Source: Rhodocyclaceae bacterium (lineage in GTDB: Bacteria > Pseudomonadota > Gammaproteobacteria > Burkholderiales > Rhodocyclaceae). From it: a stretch of DNA of 64,000 nucleotides. The translations under genes and the position numbers were made by a program. The notes below the pieces were generated by a model. The model was given only the letters and a program-made list of their open reading frames with translations, did no database searches and was not told the origin of the DNA. Shown in pieces: positions 1 through 7,355 of this stretch (position 1 is its first letter; every line of letters starts with the position of its first letter). The stretch lies in contig JAGTRP010000005.1 in assembly GCA_018261935.1 (NCBI GenBank), positions 62,001 through 126,000 on the forward strand, in the 5' to 3' direction.

Positions 1-1011
1 GTAGCGAACCCGGATGTCCTTCATGGCATCCTTCCAGCCGATATAGGAAACATCGGCCGCCAGCAGCAGGTTCTCGGTTGCCTGGTGGGCAACGCCGGCC
101 GTCAGCACCGAAGGCATCTGGAAGTCGACGATGCTGATGTCGCCGGACAGGGGTATCTGGCCGGCCACCGAGCTGATGGCGGTGAGCCGAGCGCGGCCCT
201 TGAGGTCGGCGAGATGGCTCTTCAGGGTGTAGGACGCCCCGACGCGGGTGCTCTCCGATGCCTTGTAGGTCATGCCGAAGCGTCCGCCCCAGCCCCAGGC
301 CTCGACGCCGCTATGGATGTCGCTGCCTTTGGAGAGGCTGAAATGGGCGCCTTCCAGCCCCGGGATGCCGCCCAGCACCGGGACGAGGGAGCCCCGGGCG
401 CGGTTCTGCCCGATCAAGCTGCCGACCTGATCGACGCCGAGGAGAAGATTCAGGTTCAGGCCGGTCCACATGGCCTCGAGGGCAGCGCCGACCGTGAGGC
501 GATCATTGACCTCCCAGGAGACGCCGACCGGAATCTGGAGCACCAGCAGGCGGCTGGAATTCTCCAGGCCGGTATCGATCCCGCCCGGCGTCCGCGACAG
601 GAAGCTCGACTTGCCGTATTGCGTGCCGAGGCCGCCGCCGGCATAGGCGCCGACACCCCAGGTCAGGTTCCCGGAACGCCGGGCGTAGCCGGCCTCGGGC
701 GCGAAATAGGCGCTGGTGATGTCCTTGTGTCCCGAGCGGACGGTTTCGCCGGTGGCGGTATCGGTGATCTTCAGCCGGCTGGTGGTGACCAGGTCGAAAC
801 CCAGGTCCAGCCGGCTGGTATCGGTTGCCAGGCCGAGGGTGGCCGGGTTGGCCACCAGGGCCGCGCTGCCCACGTCATAGGCGGCGCTGGTGCCGCCCAT
901 GCCGCGGGAAACCGGGCCGTAGCCCTCAAGACGGAAAACATTGGTGGCGTTCGCTTGGCCAGCCAGGCAGAGGGCACCAAAGATGAGGGCAAGACGGTGA
1001 AGCTGGGGCAT
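1..1011 (-). CDS. tbuX: FadL/TodX-family outer-membrane aromatic hydrocarbon channel (partial, C-terminus outside window)
   Basis: An outer-membrane beta-barrel of the FadL/OmpP1 family, which moves hydrophobic substrates such as toluene across the outer membrane. The reading frame is open from the ATG at 1011 to the window edge (337 codons); the family usually has about 430-470 residues, so roughly 100 are missing. A Sec signal peptide (LALIFGALCLAGQANA) precedes the mature start TNVFRLEGYGPVSRGMGG, which fits the FadL N-terminal hatch motif. AAGGAG lies 8 nt upstream of the ATG. It starts 12 bp after the monooxygenase reductase stop and is probably the seventh gene of that operon, as tbuX/todX homologues accompany other toluene pathways. 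Substrate is inferred from context. Confidence 0.85.
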   Translation of the reverse strand, partial: MPQLHRLALIFGALCLAGQANATNVFRLEGYGPVSRGMGGTSAAYDVGSAALVANPATLGLATDTSRLDLGFDLVTTSRLKITDTATGETVRSGHKDITSAYFAPEAGYARRSGNLTWGVGAYAGGGLGTQYGKSSFLSRTPGGIDTGLENSSRLLVLQIPVGVSWEVNDRLTVGAALEAMWTGLNLNLLLGVDQVGSLIGQNRARGSLVPVLGGIPGLEGAHFSLSKGSDIHSGVEAWGWGGRFGMTYKASESTRVGASYTLKSHLADLKGRARLTAISSVAGQIPLSGDISIVDFQMPSVLTAGVAHQATENLLLAADVSYIGWKDAMKDIRVRY

Positions 1012-1022
1012 GCATTCACTCC

Positions 1023-2030
1023 TTATACGAAACGGTCGAAATGGATTTGCTGATAGGGCACCTGGTGCTGGTGCAGCAGCAGGGTCTGGACGGCATCGAT
1101 CATGGGTGGAGGGCCGGCGAAGTAGAACTCGTAGCGCTCCAGGGGGTGCGGCAGGACGCGCTCGATATGCTCGTGCACGAAGCCCGTGGCGCCACGCCAG
1201 TCCGGAGAGGCGCCGGGGGCTGACAGCACCGGCGTGTACGAGAGCCTCCCGCCGCCAAGCAGGCCGGCGCCGAGCATGGCTTCGCCGCAGAGGTCGGCTG
1301 TAGTCCGTACCCCGTCGAAGAAATGAACCGGCGGCGCATCCGGGCGCGCCAGGGCCCCGCGGGTGACCGACAGCATGGGCGCCAGGCCCGAGCCGCCGGC
1401 GATGCAGACGATTTCCCGCTCGATTCCATCGCGCAGATAGGCATGGCCGTAGGGGCCGTCGAAGGGAATCTCATCGCCGATGGCGACCTGGTCGAACAGG
1501 GCGTTGCTGCCACGGCCGCCCGGGACGCGGCGGATGACGAATTGCCACAGGCCGTCGGCATTGGGCCGGTTGGCCATCGAATAGGCGCGGGTCCCCTCAG
1601 TGCCGGGCGGGTACAGCAGAGCGTACTGGCCGGCCAGGAATTCCGCCGGCCATTCGGTGCGCAGGCTGAACTCGCACATGTCGGCGGTCAGCTGCCGCCG
1701 GCCCTCCAGGCGCGCCAGCCCGCGCCGCGGCGGAATGGCGGGCTTGTACTCGTCAGCGCAGCGGACCCGGATGGTGCAGTCGCCCAACGGCCGGCACTGG
1801 CAGGCCAGGCGCTTGCCGCGTTTGCGGTCGCGTTCCGACAGCCCGGGCGCTTCGGCCCACAGGGTTTCAGTATCACCCTCGACAAGGTCGAAGCGGCAGG
1901 CACCACAGCCGCCCACACTACATTCGTGGGGCATGCCGATGCCGGCCCGCAGCGCGCCGCGCAGCAGGGTGTCCTCGTCGGTGGAGACGACAAAGGTCGC
2001 CCCACCCTCGATCTTGATGGTGTGCTCCAT
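1023..2030 (-). CDS. tmoF: Toluene monooxygenase NADH:ferredoxin oxidoreductase component
   Basis: Flavin/iron-sulfur reductase that takes electrons from NADH and passes them to the Rieske protein TmoC of the diiron toluene monooxygenase. The 335-residue protein has an N-terminal plant-type [2Fe-2S] ferredoxin domain with ligands C37, C42, C45 and C77, then a ferredoxin-NADP reductase-like module with the flavin motif RAYSMAN and the nucleotide motif GGSGLAPMLS. A longer reading frame begins at 2156, but the ATG at 2030 (MEHTIKIEGG) aligns with the family start and avoids a deep overlap with tmoE. It is the sixth gene of tmoABCDEF and is known as TbuC or TouF in related systems. Confidence 0.93.
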   Translation of the reverse strand: MEHTIKIEGGATFVVSTDEDTLLRGALRAGIGMPHECSVGGCGACRFDLVEGDTETLWAEAPGLSERDRKRGKRLACQCRPLGDCTIRVRCADEYKPAIPPRRGLARLEGRRQLTADMCEFSLRTEWPAEFLAGQYALLYPPGTEGTRAYSMANRPNADGLWQFVIRRVPGGRGSNALFDQVAIGDEIPFDGPYGHAYLRDGIEREIVCIAGGSGLAPMLSVTRGALARPDAPPVHFFDGVRTTADLCGEAMLGAGLLGGGRLSYTPVLSAPGASPDWRGATGFVHEHIERVLPHPLERYEFYFAGPPPMIDAVQTLLLHQHQVPYQQIHFDRFV

Positions 2031-2071
2031 AACGGAAGCCGGGCGGGGCGGCAAAGCCGCCCCGCTCCGGA

Positions 2072-3058
2072 TCAGAGACCGATGCTCGCGCGGAAGGCGC
2101 GGGTGGCTTCCCGGGCCTGGGCGCAGACGGCCGGGGCATCGGGCAGCGCGGCACAATAGGCGTCAATGGCGGCGTCCGCCAGGGGCTCCCACTTGCTCAC
2201 CCAGCCGGCCAGAACCTCACGGTTGCCTTCCTGCTCCAGGGCCAACTTCACCAGAGCGCCAGCCCAGCGGCGGTGGCGTTGGGTATCGGCCAGTTGGGCA
2301 TCGGTCAGCAGCCCCAACAGGGTGTCGCCGTTGTGGCGGGCAGCCTGGCCGAGTCCGCGCAGCACCGCCTCCTCGACCGCCGGACGGGTGATCAGGTTGA
2401 GCGCCGTGAAGCTCTCCGCCCAATCCCAGGCGACGAGAGCCTTCTCGATCAGCTCGCGGAAGCCTTGCCAAGCGGGATCGGTCTCCCAGTAGCGGCGCTC
2501 ATCCTGGCCGAAGCCGATATCGCCGAAGGTCTTGGCGAGTTCGGCGGTGCGGTAGGCGGTGTGGGTCAGCCAGCGCAGGGAATCGGCGCCCTGGTAAGCG
2601 GCGCAATTGGACATGGTGGAAGCCGGCGCGATCTGGCACAGGTAGGCCGAGCCCATCTGCAGGGCGTGGAACAGATAGCGGCCGGGGGTGTACAACCGGG
2701 CCAGGCTGCCGGCCCAGGTGCGCTCGAGCATGGCGTCGTGGCCCCGCGCCGAGAACTGGTCGAAGAGGCCGAGGACGTAGGTCTCCTGGCCGTCCTGCAG
2801 CATGTTGTAGGTGCGATAGACGATTTCGTCGGGATCGCGGAAGGCGTTCCAGTCGGCGTGCTTCAGCGGGCTGGCGTTGCGGTTCTGCTTGAACCACTGG
2901 GCCATGCCGAAGTTGGGGTCGAGCTCGAACGGGGCATCGGGACGGTCGGTGGTGTAGTGCAGGTTGGTGGAAACGATCTCGTATTCGCTCGGCTTGCGGC
3001 GCCGGGTGGCGAGATGGCTCCAGGTCTTCAGGGGCTTCAGGATTTCAGGTTGGTTCAT
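2072..3058 (-). CDS. tmoE: Toluene monooxygenase hydroxylase beta subunit
   Basis: Structural beta subunit of the (alpha-beta-gamma)2 hydroxylase, 328 residues, the usual length. It shares the four-helix ferritin-like fold with TmoA but carries no diiron carboxylate set, as is normal for beta subunits. The N-terminal stretch MNQPEILKPLKTWSHLATRR and the internal YVLGLFDQFSARGHDAMLERTW block are characteristic of TmoE/TbuA2/TouE. It begins 14 bp downstream of tmoD and ends 41 bp before tmoF, so it is part of one transcript. Confidence 0.94.
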   Translation of the reverse strand: MNQPEILKPLKTWSHLATRRRKPSEYEIVSTNLHYTTDRPDAPFELDPNFGMAQWFKQNRNASPLKHADWNAFRDPDEIVYRTYNMLQDGQETYVLGLFDQFSARGHDAMLERTWAGSLARLYTPGRYLFHALQMGSAYLCQIAPASTMSNCAAYQGADSLRWLTHTAYRTAELAKTFGDIGFGQDERRYWETDPAWQGFRELIEKALVAWDWAESFTALNLITRPAVEEAVLRGLGQAARHNGDTLLGLLTDAQLADTQRHRRWAGALVKLALEQEGNREVLAGWVSKWEPLADAAIDAYCAALPDAPAVCAQAREATRAFRASIGL

Positions 3059-3072
3059 GTCGGGGCCTCTTC

Positions 3073-3387
3073 TTACAGCGTCTTTTCGTAATAGAAGCGG
3101 ACGTAGTCGTCCGTGGTTTCGATGCGTCCGGCGAAGGAACCGAGGTTCACCTCCAGTTCGGACATCTTGAAGGGACGGCCGATGGTCCGCTCCAGGGTCG
3201 AGCGATTGAGGACCAGTTCGCCTTCGGTCTCGATGCGGACGTAGGCGGTCTTGTCCTGGACACGGATCTCTTTCCCCGGGTTGTCCTCGTGGGCGGCCTC
3301 GATGACCCCCTCGGTGATCTCGCTGGCCCGCAGGATGGGGCCGACCCGGTTGTTGCGGTAGGCGTTGATGGATTGTTCGATGCTCAA
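3073..3387 (-). CDS. tmoD: Toluene monooxygenase effector (catalytic coupling) protein
   Basis: Small cofactor-free effector of 104 residues, homologous to MmoB/DmpM-type proteins. In this family it docks on the hydroxylase alpha subunit and tunes the active site and coupling of NADH oxidation to hydroxylation. The sequence [19 protein letters not shown] and the C-terminal [20 protein letters not shown] block are typical of TmoD/TbuV. Length and operon position match the six-gene T4MO/ToMO arrangement. Confidence 0.93.
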   Translation of the reverse strand: MSIEQSINAYRNNRVGPILRASEITEGVIEAAHEDNPGKEIRVQDKTAYVRIETEGELVLNRSTLERTIGRPFKMSELEVNLGSFAGRIETTDDYVRFYYEKTL

Positions 3388-3408
3388 GATGTTTTCCTCA
3401 GTAATGGT

Positions 3409-3744
3409 TCAGGCCTGGGCGAAGAGGGGCTGGACCCCTTCCACCGCAACCAGCACGTCGTCGCCTTCGACCCGGACGGGATATTCGGCCAACCGGCAGT
3501 TGCCCGGATTGATGCCCTGGCCGCTGTTGCCATCGAAGGTCCATTGATGGGCCCGGCACATGACCACGCGGCCGTCGAACTTGCCGTCGGCCAGCGGGAT
3601 GTCCTGGTGCGGGCAGATGCCCTGGAAGGCGCGCAGTTCGCCGCCTTCGGGCCAGACCAGCAGGATCAGGTGGTCATCCAGCTCGACCTCGGTCATGTCG
3701 CCTTCCCAGAGATCGTCGAGGGTGCAGACTTTCTTGTAGGACAT
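3409..3744 (-). CDS. tmoC: Toluene monooxygenase Rieske-type ferredoxin
   Basis: Electron carrier of 111 residues between TmoF and the diiron hydroxylase. It has a complete Rieske [2Fe-2S] binding set, C44-x-H46 (ICPHQ) and C63-x2-H66 (MCRAHQW), within one residue of the positions known for T4moC. It starts 7 bp after tmoB. No signal peptide is present, consistent with a cytoplasmic complex. Homologues are called TbuB and TouC. Confidence 0.95.
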   Translation of the reverse strand: MSYKKVCTLDDLWEGDMTEVELDDHLILLVWPEGGELRAFQGICPHQDIPLADGKFDGRVVMCRAHQWTFDGNSGQGINPGNCRLAEYPVRVEGDDVLVAVEGVQPLFAQA

Positions 3745-3751
3745 GGATCGA

Positions 3752-4012
3752 TCAGGCCTCCGTGAAAATGAACTCGACCGTTTCCATCGGCTTGATGCCG
3801 GTCTCGCCCAGCTTGGCGTGGCGGGGGAAGAACTCGGTATCCCCTTGGCGGCGGACCCGCACCACCTTGCCCGGCTGCGGCGCGACCCGCCGTCCCACCG
3901 AGTGGTAGGCCGCGGCGGCGGCCACCTCGTCCATGGTGTTCTCGGTATCGACCGCGACCAGTTGCAGGAGGAAGTCGTACTGGAAATTGGAAATCATCGG
4001 AAATGCTGCCAT
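3752..4012 (-). CDS. tmoB: Toluene monooxygenase hydroxylase gamma subunit
   Basis: Small gamma subunit (86 residues) with the ubiquitin-like fold known for TmoB/TouB, packing on the alpha subunit of the hydroxylase. Recognisable blocks are FPMISNFQYDFLLQLVAVD near the N-terminus and KPMETVEFIF at the end. It lies between tmoA (25-bp gap) and tmoC (7-bp gap), its conserved location in this operon class. Confidence 0.93.
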   Translation of the reverse strand: MAAFPMISNFQYDFLLQLVAVDTENTMDEVAAAAAYHSVGRRVAPQPGKVVRVRRQGDTEFFPRHAKLGETGIKPMETVEFIFTEA

Positions 4013-4037
4013 TGTTTTGTCTCCTTTCGTCGGCCGC

Positions 4038-5543
4038 TCAGGCGGCCTTCTTCTGGTACGGGTTGTTGCGATAGGCCTCGGCCCAGGCGTACTTGTGGGC
4101 GTCGTCGCCGATTTCGCCGGGGGCCAGGTTCATGTACTGCAGGGCACCCATCAGGTTGGGCGGCTGAATCTGGCCGGCCAGGAAGCGGTCCACCAGGCTC
4201 ATGTGGTCGCGGTAGCGGGCCGGATCCTGCTGGAAGACCCAGCGGTCGATCTCGGAATTGAAGTGGTAGGTACGGCCCTGGTAGTCGAGGGGATAGTCCT
4301 TGACGTTCCAGCCATTGCCGGGGACGGCGCAGATCGGCAGCTGGCTCATGTTGCAGATCATGGGCAGGGTCTCGGGCAGCGTCAGTTCGTGCCTGCCGGC
4401 CAGCAGGTTGTCGATGATGACGTCCCAGACCTTGCCGAAGCTGTCGTTCCAGCCCGGATACTTCTCTTCCAGCCAGTCGCGGCAGTCCGGGGTCATGCCA
4501 GCGGCCGGGTTCCACCAGAGGGTCGGGCGCCAGAACCAGATGCCCATCTGGTAGGCGTGATGCTGGTAGTCGAACTCGGCGATCATCTGGTTCCAGTACC
4601 AGGGCAGGTCGAGGCCGAGGTCGATCAGGGTGCGTTCGAACTGGCCGACGATCCACTCCAGCATGAATTCCTTGAAGGACTGCTTGCGGTGCTCCAGCGG
4701 CGTGGCGTAGTCCATGGAGGTGCCGGTCAGCAGGCTGAACAGGCGCCAGGCGCGGGCAATGCCGACGTCCACCAGCTTCTGGGCTTCCTCCTTACGGCCA
4801 TTGGCGATCATCACCTGCAGGGCCGGGCCGCCGATCTGGGCGTGGCGCGATTCGTCGGTCTGGATGCTGGAGATGAGGCTGGCGAAGGTGAAGTCGCCGG
4901 CTTCGGCGGCGTCGGCTGCCAGTCCGAGGAACTGCATGTTGGTAAAGCCGGTCTCGAAGGCGAAGGTCAGCATCACCGCGATGTCGGTGGCGCTTCTCGC
5001 CATGAACAGGTCGTCGAAAGTGTGGCGGGCGGCGATGGCACCCCATTCATTGGAGTGATAGGCCTTGTGCGCCCAGTCGAACTGGCGGTCCTTGGAGCAG
5101 TGCTCGTGGGGGAAGTAGAGCTGCAGCTGGGCGTGGCGGTTCTCGTCCAGCATGCCGAAGGTGGCCATGTTGCGCATGCCGGGAGCACGGCCGAAGCGGG
5201 CCATGCGGGCCTCGGCACTCATCGCCGCATATTCGCCCAGGGCGATGGCGCCGTAGTGGGCCTTCAGGATGGAGACCCAGCCCGGGTCGGCGTCCTCGAA
5301 CATGCGGCTGCGCTCCAGCGCCGCCTTGACCGAATAGGCGCCGGCATCCTTCTCGCGCTGGATGCGCACATATTCCGGATACGAGGTCTTGTAGGGTTCG
5401 TCATAGACTTCCCACTTCTCGACCGGCACGCCCTTGGCGCCAGTCATGACATCGGGGAAGAGCTCGGCTTCGGTAACGTGGGTCGGGGTCCAGTTGGTAT
5501 TACGAGCGATGTCGTACCACTCGTTGCGTTCTAGTAATGCCAC
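4038..5543 (-). CDS. tmoA: Toluene/benzene monooxygenase hydroxylase alpha subunit (diiron)
   Basis: Catalytic subunit of a four-component soluble diiron arene monooxygenase that inserts O2-derived oxygen into aromatic rings. It has 501 residues, as in TmoA, TbuA1 and TouA, with all six iron ligands at family positions: E104, E134-x2-H137, E197 and E231-x2-H234. The active-site channel carries I100, G103, A107, F176, F180, F196, gatekeeper T201 and F205. Residue 180 is Phe here whereas T4MO is recalled to have Ile, so product regiospecificity may differ. It is the first gene after a sigma-54-type promoter about 75 bp upstream. An AGGAGG-type ribosome site precedes the ATG. The host may use toluene, benzene or phenol; context cannot decide. 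Confidence 0.96.
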   Translation of the reverse strand: MALLERNEWYDIARNTNWTPTHVTEAELFPDVMTGAKGVPVEKWEVYDEPYKTSYPEYVRIQREKDAGAYSVKAALERSRMFEDADPGWVSILKAHYGAIALGEYAAMSAEARMARFGRAPGMRNMATFGMLDENRHAQLQLYFPHEHCSKDRQFDWAHKAYHSNEWGAIAARHTFDDLFMARSATDIAVMLTFAFETGFTNMQFLGLAADAAEAGDFTFASLISSIQTDESRHAQIGGPALQVMIANGRKEEAQKLVDVGIARAWRLFSLLTGTSMDYATPLEHRKQSFKEFMLEWIVGQFERTLIDLGLDLPWYWNQMIAEFDYQHHAYQMGIWFWRPTLWWNPAAGMTPDCRDWLEEKYPGWNDSFGKVWDVIIDNLLAGRHELTLPETLPMICNMSQLPICAVPGNGWNVKDYPLDYQGRTYHFNSEIDRWVFQQDPARYRDHMSLVDRFLAGQIQPPNLMGALQYMNLAPGEIGDDAHKYAWAEAYRNNPYQKKAA

Positions 5544-5618
5544 TGTGTTTCCTCCTCTTGTGGTCGCGATGGGTTTGTCTTGCAGCGCAAGCCTGTTCGG
5601 CGGCGCCGTAAGTCATAC

Positions 5619-5634
5619 AGCAAGGGCAATGCCA
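5619..5634 (-). promoter_or_regulatory. Sigma-54 (-24/-12) promoter of the tmo operon
   Basis: On the minus strand the sequence reads TGGCAT-TGCCC-TTGCT, differing from the consensus TGGCAC-N5-TTGCW at one base, with the invariant GG and GC separated by 10 bp. It would start transcription near 5607, giving a leader of about 65 nt to tmoA. Sigma-54 control with a XylR/DmpR/TbuT-type activator is established for several related operons. The activator gene is not in the window. Confidence 0.8.
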
Positions 5635-5655
5635 GTCGCGGCCACGGCTTTCATT

Positions 5656-5670
5656 TGGTGCAATGCACCA
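5656..5670. promoter_or_regulatory. 15-bp palindrome TGGTGCAATGCACCA upstream of the tmo promoter
   Basis: A perfect 7+1+7 palindrome 22 bp upstream of the -24 element. Its core TGCAATGCA recurs in the phaC/uspA and maoC-pta upstream regions of this window. It could be an operator of a PHA-type regulator (PhaR), but the flanks (GG/CC) differ from the other two copies, so a different binding protein or chance is possible. Confidence 0.4.
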
Positions 5671-5755
5671 CGCCCGCAATGCCGGCGGAAAGAGACTCTT
5701 GCGATCAACAAACGACGAATACGCTGCGGGGCAGCAATTCATCATTACGTAATGC

Positions 5756-5773
5756 TTTCATCGATTGATGAAA
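5756..5773. promoter_or_regulatory. Inverted repeat, candidate upstream activator site for an NtrC-family regulator
   Basis: TTTCATCGATTGATGAAA has 7-bp arms around a 4-bp centre and resembles the TTGATCAATTGATCAA-type sites of XylR/DmpR/TouR regulators. It lies about 150 bp upstream of the predicted tmo start, the usual distance for such sites. A second palindrome, CATTACGTAATG, is directly beside it and could form a pair. Function is inferred from shape and spacing. Confidence 0.5.
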
Positions 5774-5850
5774 TTCGACTGAGCTACGAGGAAGGTACAA
5801 ATCTCACGATTTGGTAATAATCTCGAGATGCATACGTAACCATTACGGCG

Positions 5851-5873
5851 CCGGCCGACCCGTCATCGGCCGG
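5851..5873. other. Hairpin in the tmoA-nosD intergenic region
   Basis: CCGGCCGA and TCGGCCGG form a perfect 8-bp stem with a 7-nt loop; no T-tract follows on either strand. It sits in the 475-bp divergent region between tmoA and the NosD-like gene. Apart from this, the sigma-54 elements and ATCTCGAGAT at 5820-5829, that region shows no further gene. Confidence 0.35.
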
Positions 5874-6018
5874 GCGTCGGCATGGACGTTTAGTGCAATG
5901 ACAACCGTCTCATGGCGGCCTTTTTCGCCAATGGCTGGCAGACCCCATGACTCTTAGCCTGAGGAATTTGATCCAGATTCACGACTGAATCCGAAGTCCG
6001 TGGCTTAATTCCCGAGTC

Positions 6019-7233
6019 ATGGCAAAGACCCTCGCGACCCTCGCCGGATTCTGGCTGGCCCTGCTCCAGCCCGCCGGCGGCTGGGCGGAGCAGCCCCTCC
6101 AGCCCTGGCTCGATACCGCCCTGCCCGGCGCCACCCTCAAGCTTCTTCCCGGCGTCTACTCCGGGCCGGCGGTCATCAACAAGCCCCTGACCCTGGACGG
6201 CGGCGGCAAGGCGGTCATCGACGCCGGGGGCAAGGGCACGGTGCTGACCGTGAAGGCCGACGGCGTCACCCTGCGGGGCCTGGTGCTGCGGGGCAGCGGC
6301 GGTTCCCATGACGCCATCGACGGCGGCCTCATGGTGGAGGGCCAGAGGCACCGCATCGAGGACAACGTGATCGAGGACGTGCTCTTCGGCATCTCCCTGC
6401 ACCGGGTCACCGACAGCCTCGTGCGCGGCAACCGCATCCGCTCCCGGCCGGTGGGTTCCGCCGACCGGGGCGACGGCATCCGGGTCTGGTACAGCACCCA
6501 CAACCGGATCGAGAACAACGACATCGCCCAGATCCGCGACATCACGGTCAGCAATTCGCCCCGCAACCGCTTCGTCGGCAACACCGTCCGGGACAGCCGT
6601 CGGGCCCTCAATTTCCTCTTCGCCAACCGGACCCTGGTGGAAGGCAACCTGTTCGAGAAGAACTCCACCGGCATCGTCGCCCTCAATTCCGACGGGCTCC
6701 TGATCCGCAACAACCGCATCCTCCACGCCACGGATGCCTCCGGGGCAGGGGTCGCCCTCAAGGAAACCTCGGCCGCCCTGGTGCAGGGCAACGACATCGT
6801 CCACTGCGCCCACGGCATCATGGCCGATTCCCCCTCGGACGCCATCAACCGCATCGTCTTCCATGGCAACCTCGTTGCCCACAACGTCACCGGCATCTAC
6901 TTCTACGGCGAGAAAGGCGGCCACATCGCCATCGGCAACCGCTTCCAGAACAACCTGTGGCCGGTCACCGTCATCGGCGACGGGGACCCCATGAACGATA
7001 CCTGGTGGAGCAACTACTGGGACGACTACCAGGGCTTCGACCGCGACGGCGACGGCGTCGGCGACACCCCCCACGAGGTCTACGCCTACGCCGACCGCAT
7101 CTGGATGGCGACGCCGGCCGCCAAGTTCTTCCGCAATTCCCCGGTGCTGGAATTGCTGGACTTCCTGGAACGCCTGGCCCCCTTCTCCTCCCCCGACCTT
7201 ATCCTGCGGGACACGGCGCCGCGCCTGCGCTGA
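6019..7233 (+). CDS. NosD-like periplasmic right-handed beta-helix protein
   Basis: A 404-residue exported protein with a Sec signal peptide (about residues 1-23, ending GGWA) and many tandem beta-helix rungs of the G/N-N-x-I type from about residue 90 to 290. The C-terminal block with NYWDDYQGFDRDGDGVGD and LDFLERLAPFSSPDL is characteristic of NosD, the periplasmic maturation factor for the copper centre of nitrous-oxide reductase. No nosZ, nosR, nosF or nosY lies nearby; it is followed after 122 bp by an RND pump. It may be a displaced nosD or a paralogue with another role. The ATG at 6019 lacks a clear ribosome site, so the start is moderately certain. Confidence 0.75.
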   Translation: MAKTLATLAGFWLALLQPAGGWAEQPLQPWLDTALPGATLKLLPGVYSGPAVINKPLTLDGGGKAVIDAGGKGTVLTVKADGVTLRGLVLRGSGGSHDAIDGGLMVEGQRHRIEDNVIEDVLFGISLHRVTDSLVRGNRIRSRPVGSADRGDGIRVWYSTHNRIENNDIAQIRDITVSNSPRNRFVGNTVRDSRRALNFLFANRTLVEGNLFEKNSTGIVALNSDGLLIRNNRILHATDASGAGVALKETSAALVQGNDIVHCAHGIMADSPSDAINRIVFHGNLVAHNVTGIYFYGEKGGHIAIGNRFQNNLWPVTVIGDGDPMNDTWWSNYWDDYQGFDRDGDGVGDTPHEVYAYADRIWMATPAAKFFRNSPVLELLDFLERLAPFSSPDLILRDTAPRLR

Positions 7234-7355
7234 CCCCCGGCGAGGGGCTTCGAACGCTCGGCCAAAGCTCGGGTCATAAGCGTATGTACTATGCCCCCGG
7301 CTTGCCAAACAATTGGAATCCCCTGTCCCCTGACGGCGGCCCCAAGGAGAAACCC

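Noticed and set aside
3933-5534. A 533-codon plus-strand frame
   Set aside because: It is antisense to tmoA, with the Gly/Val/Asp-rich composition typical of shadows in high-GC genes.
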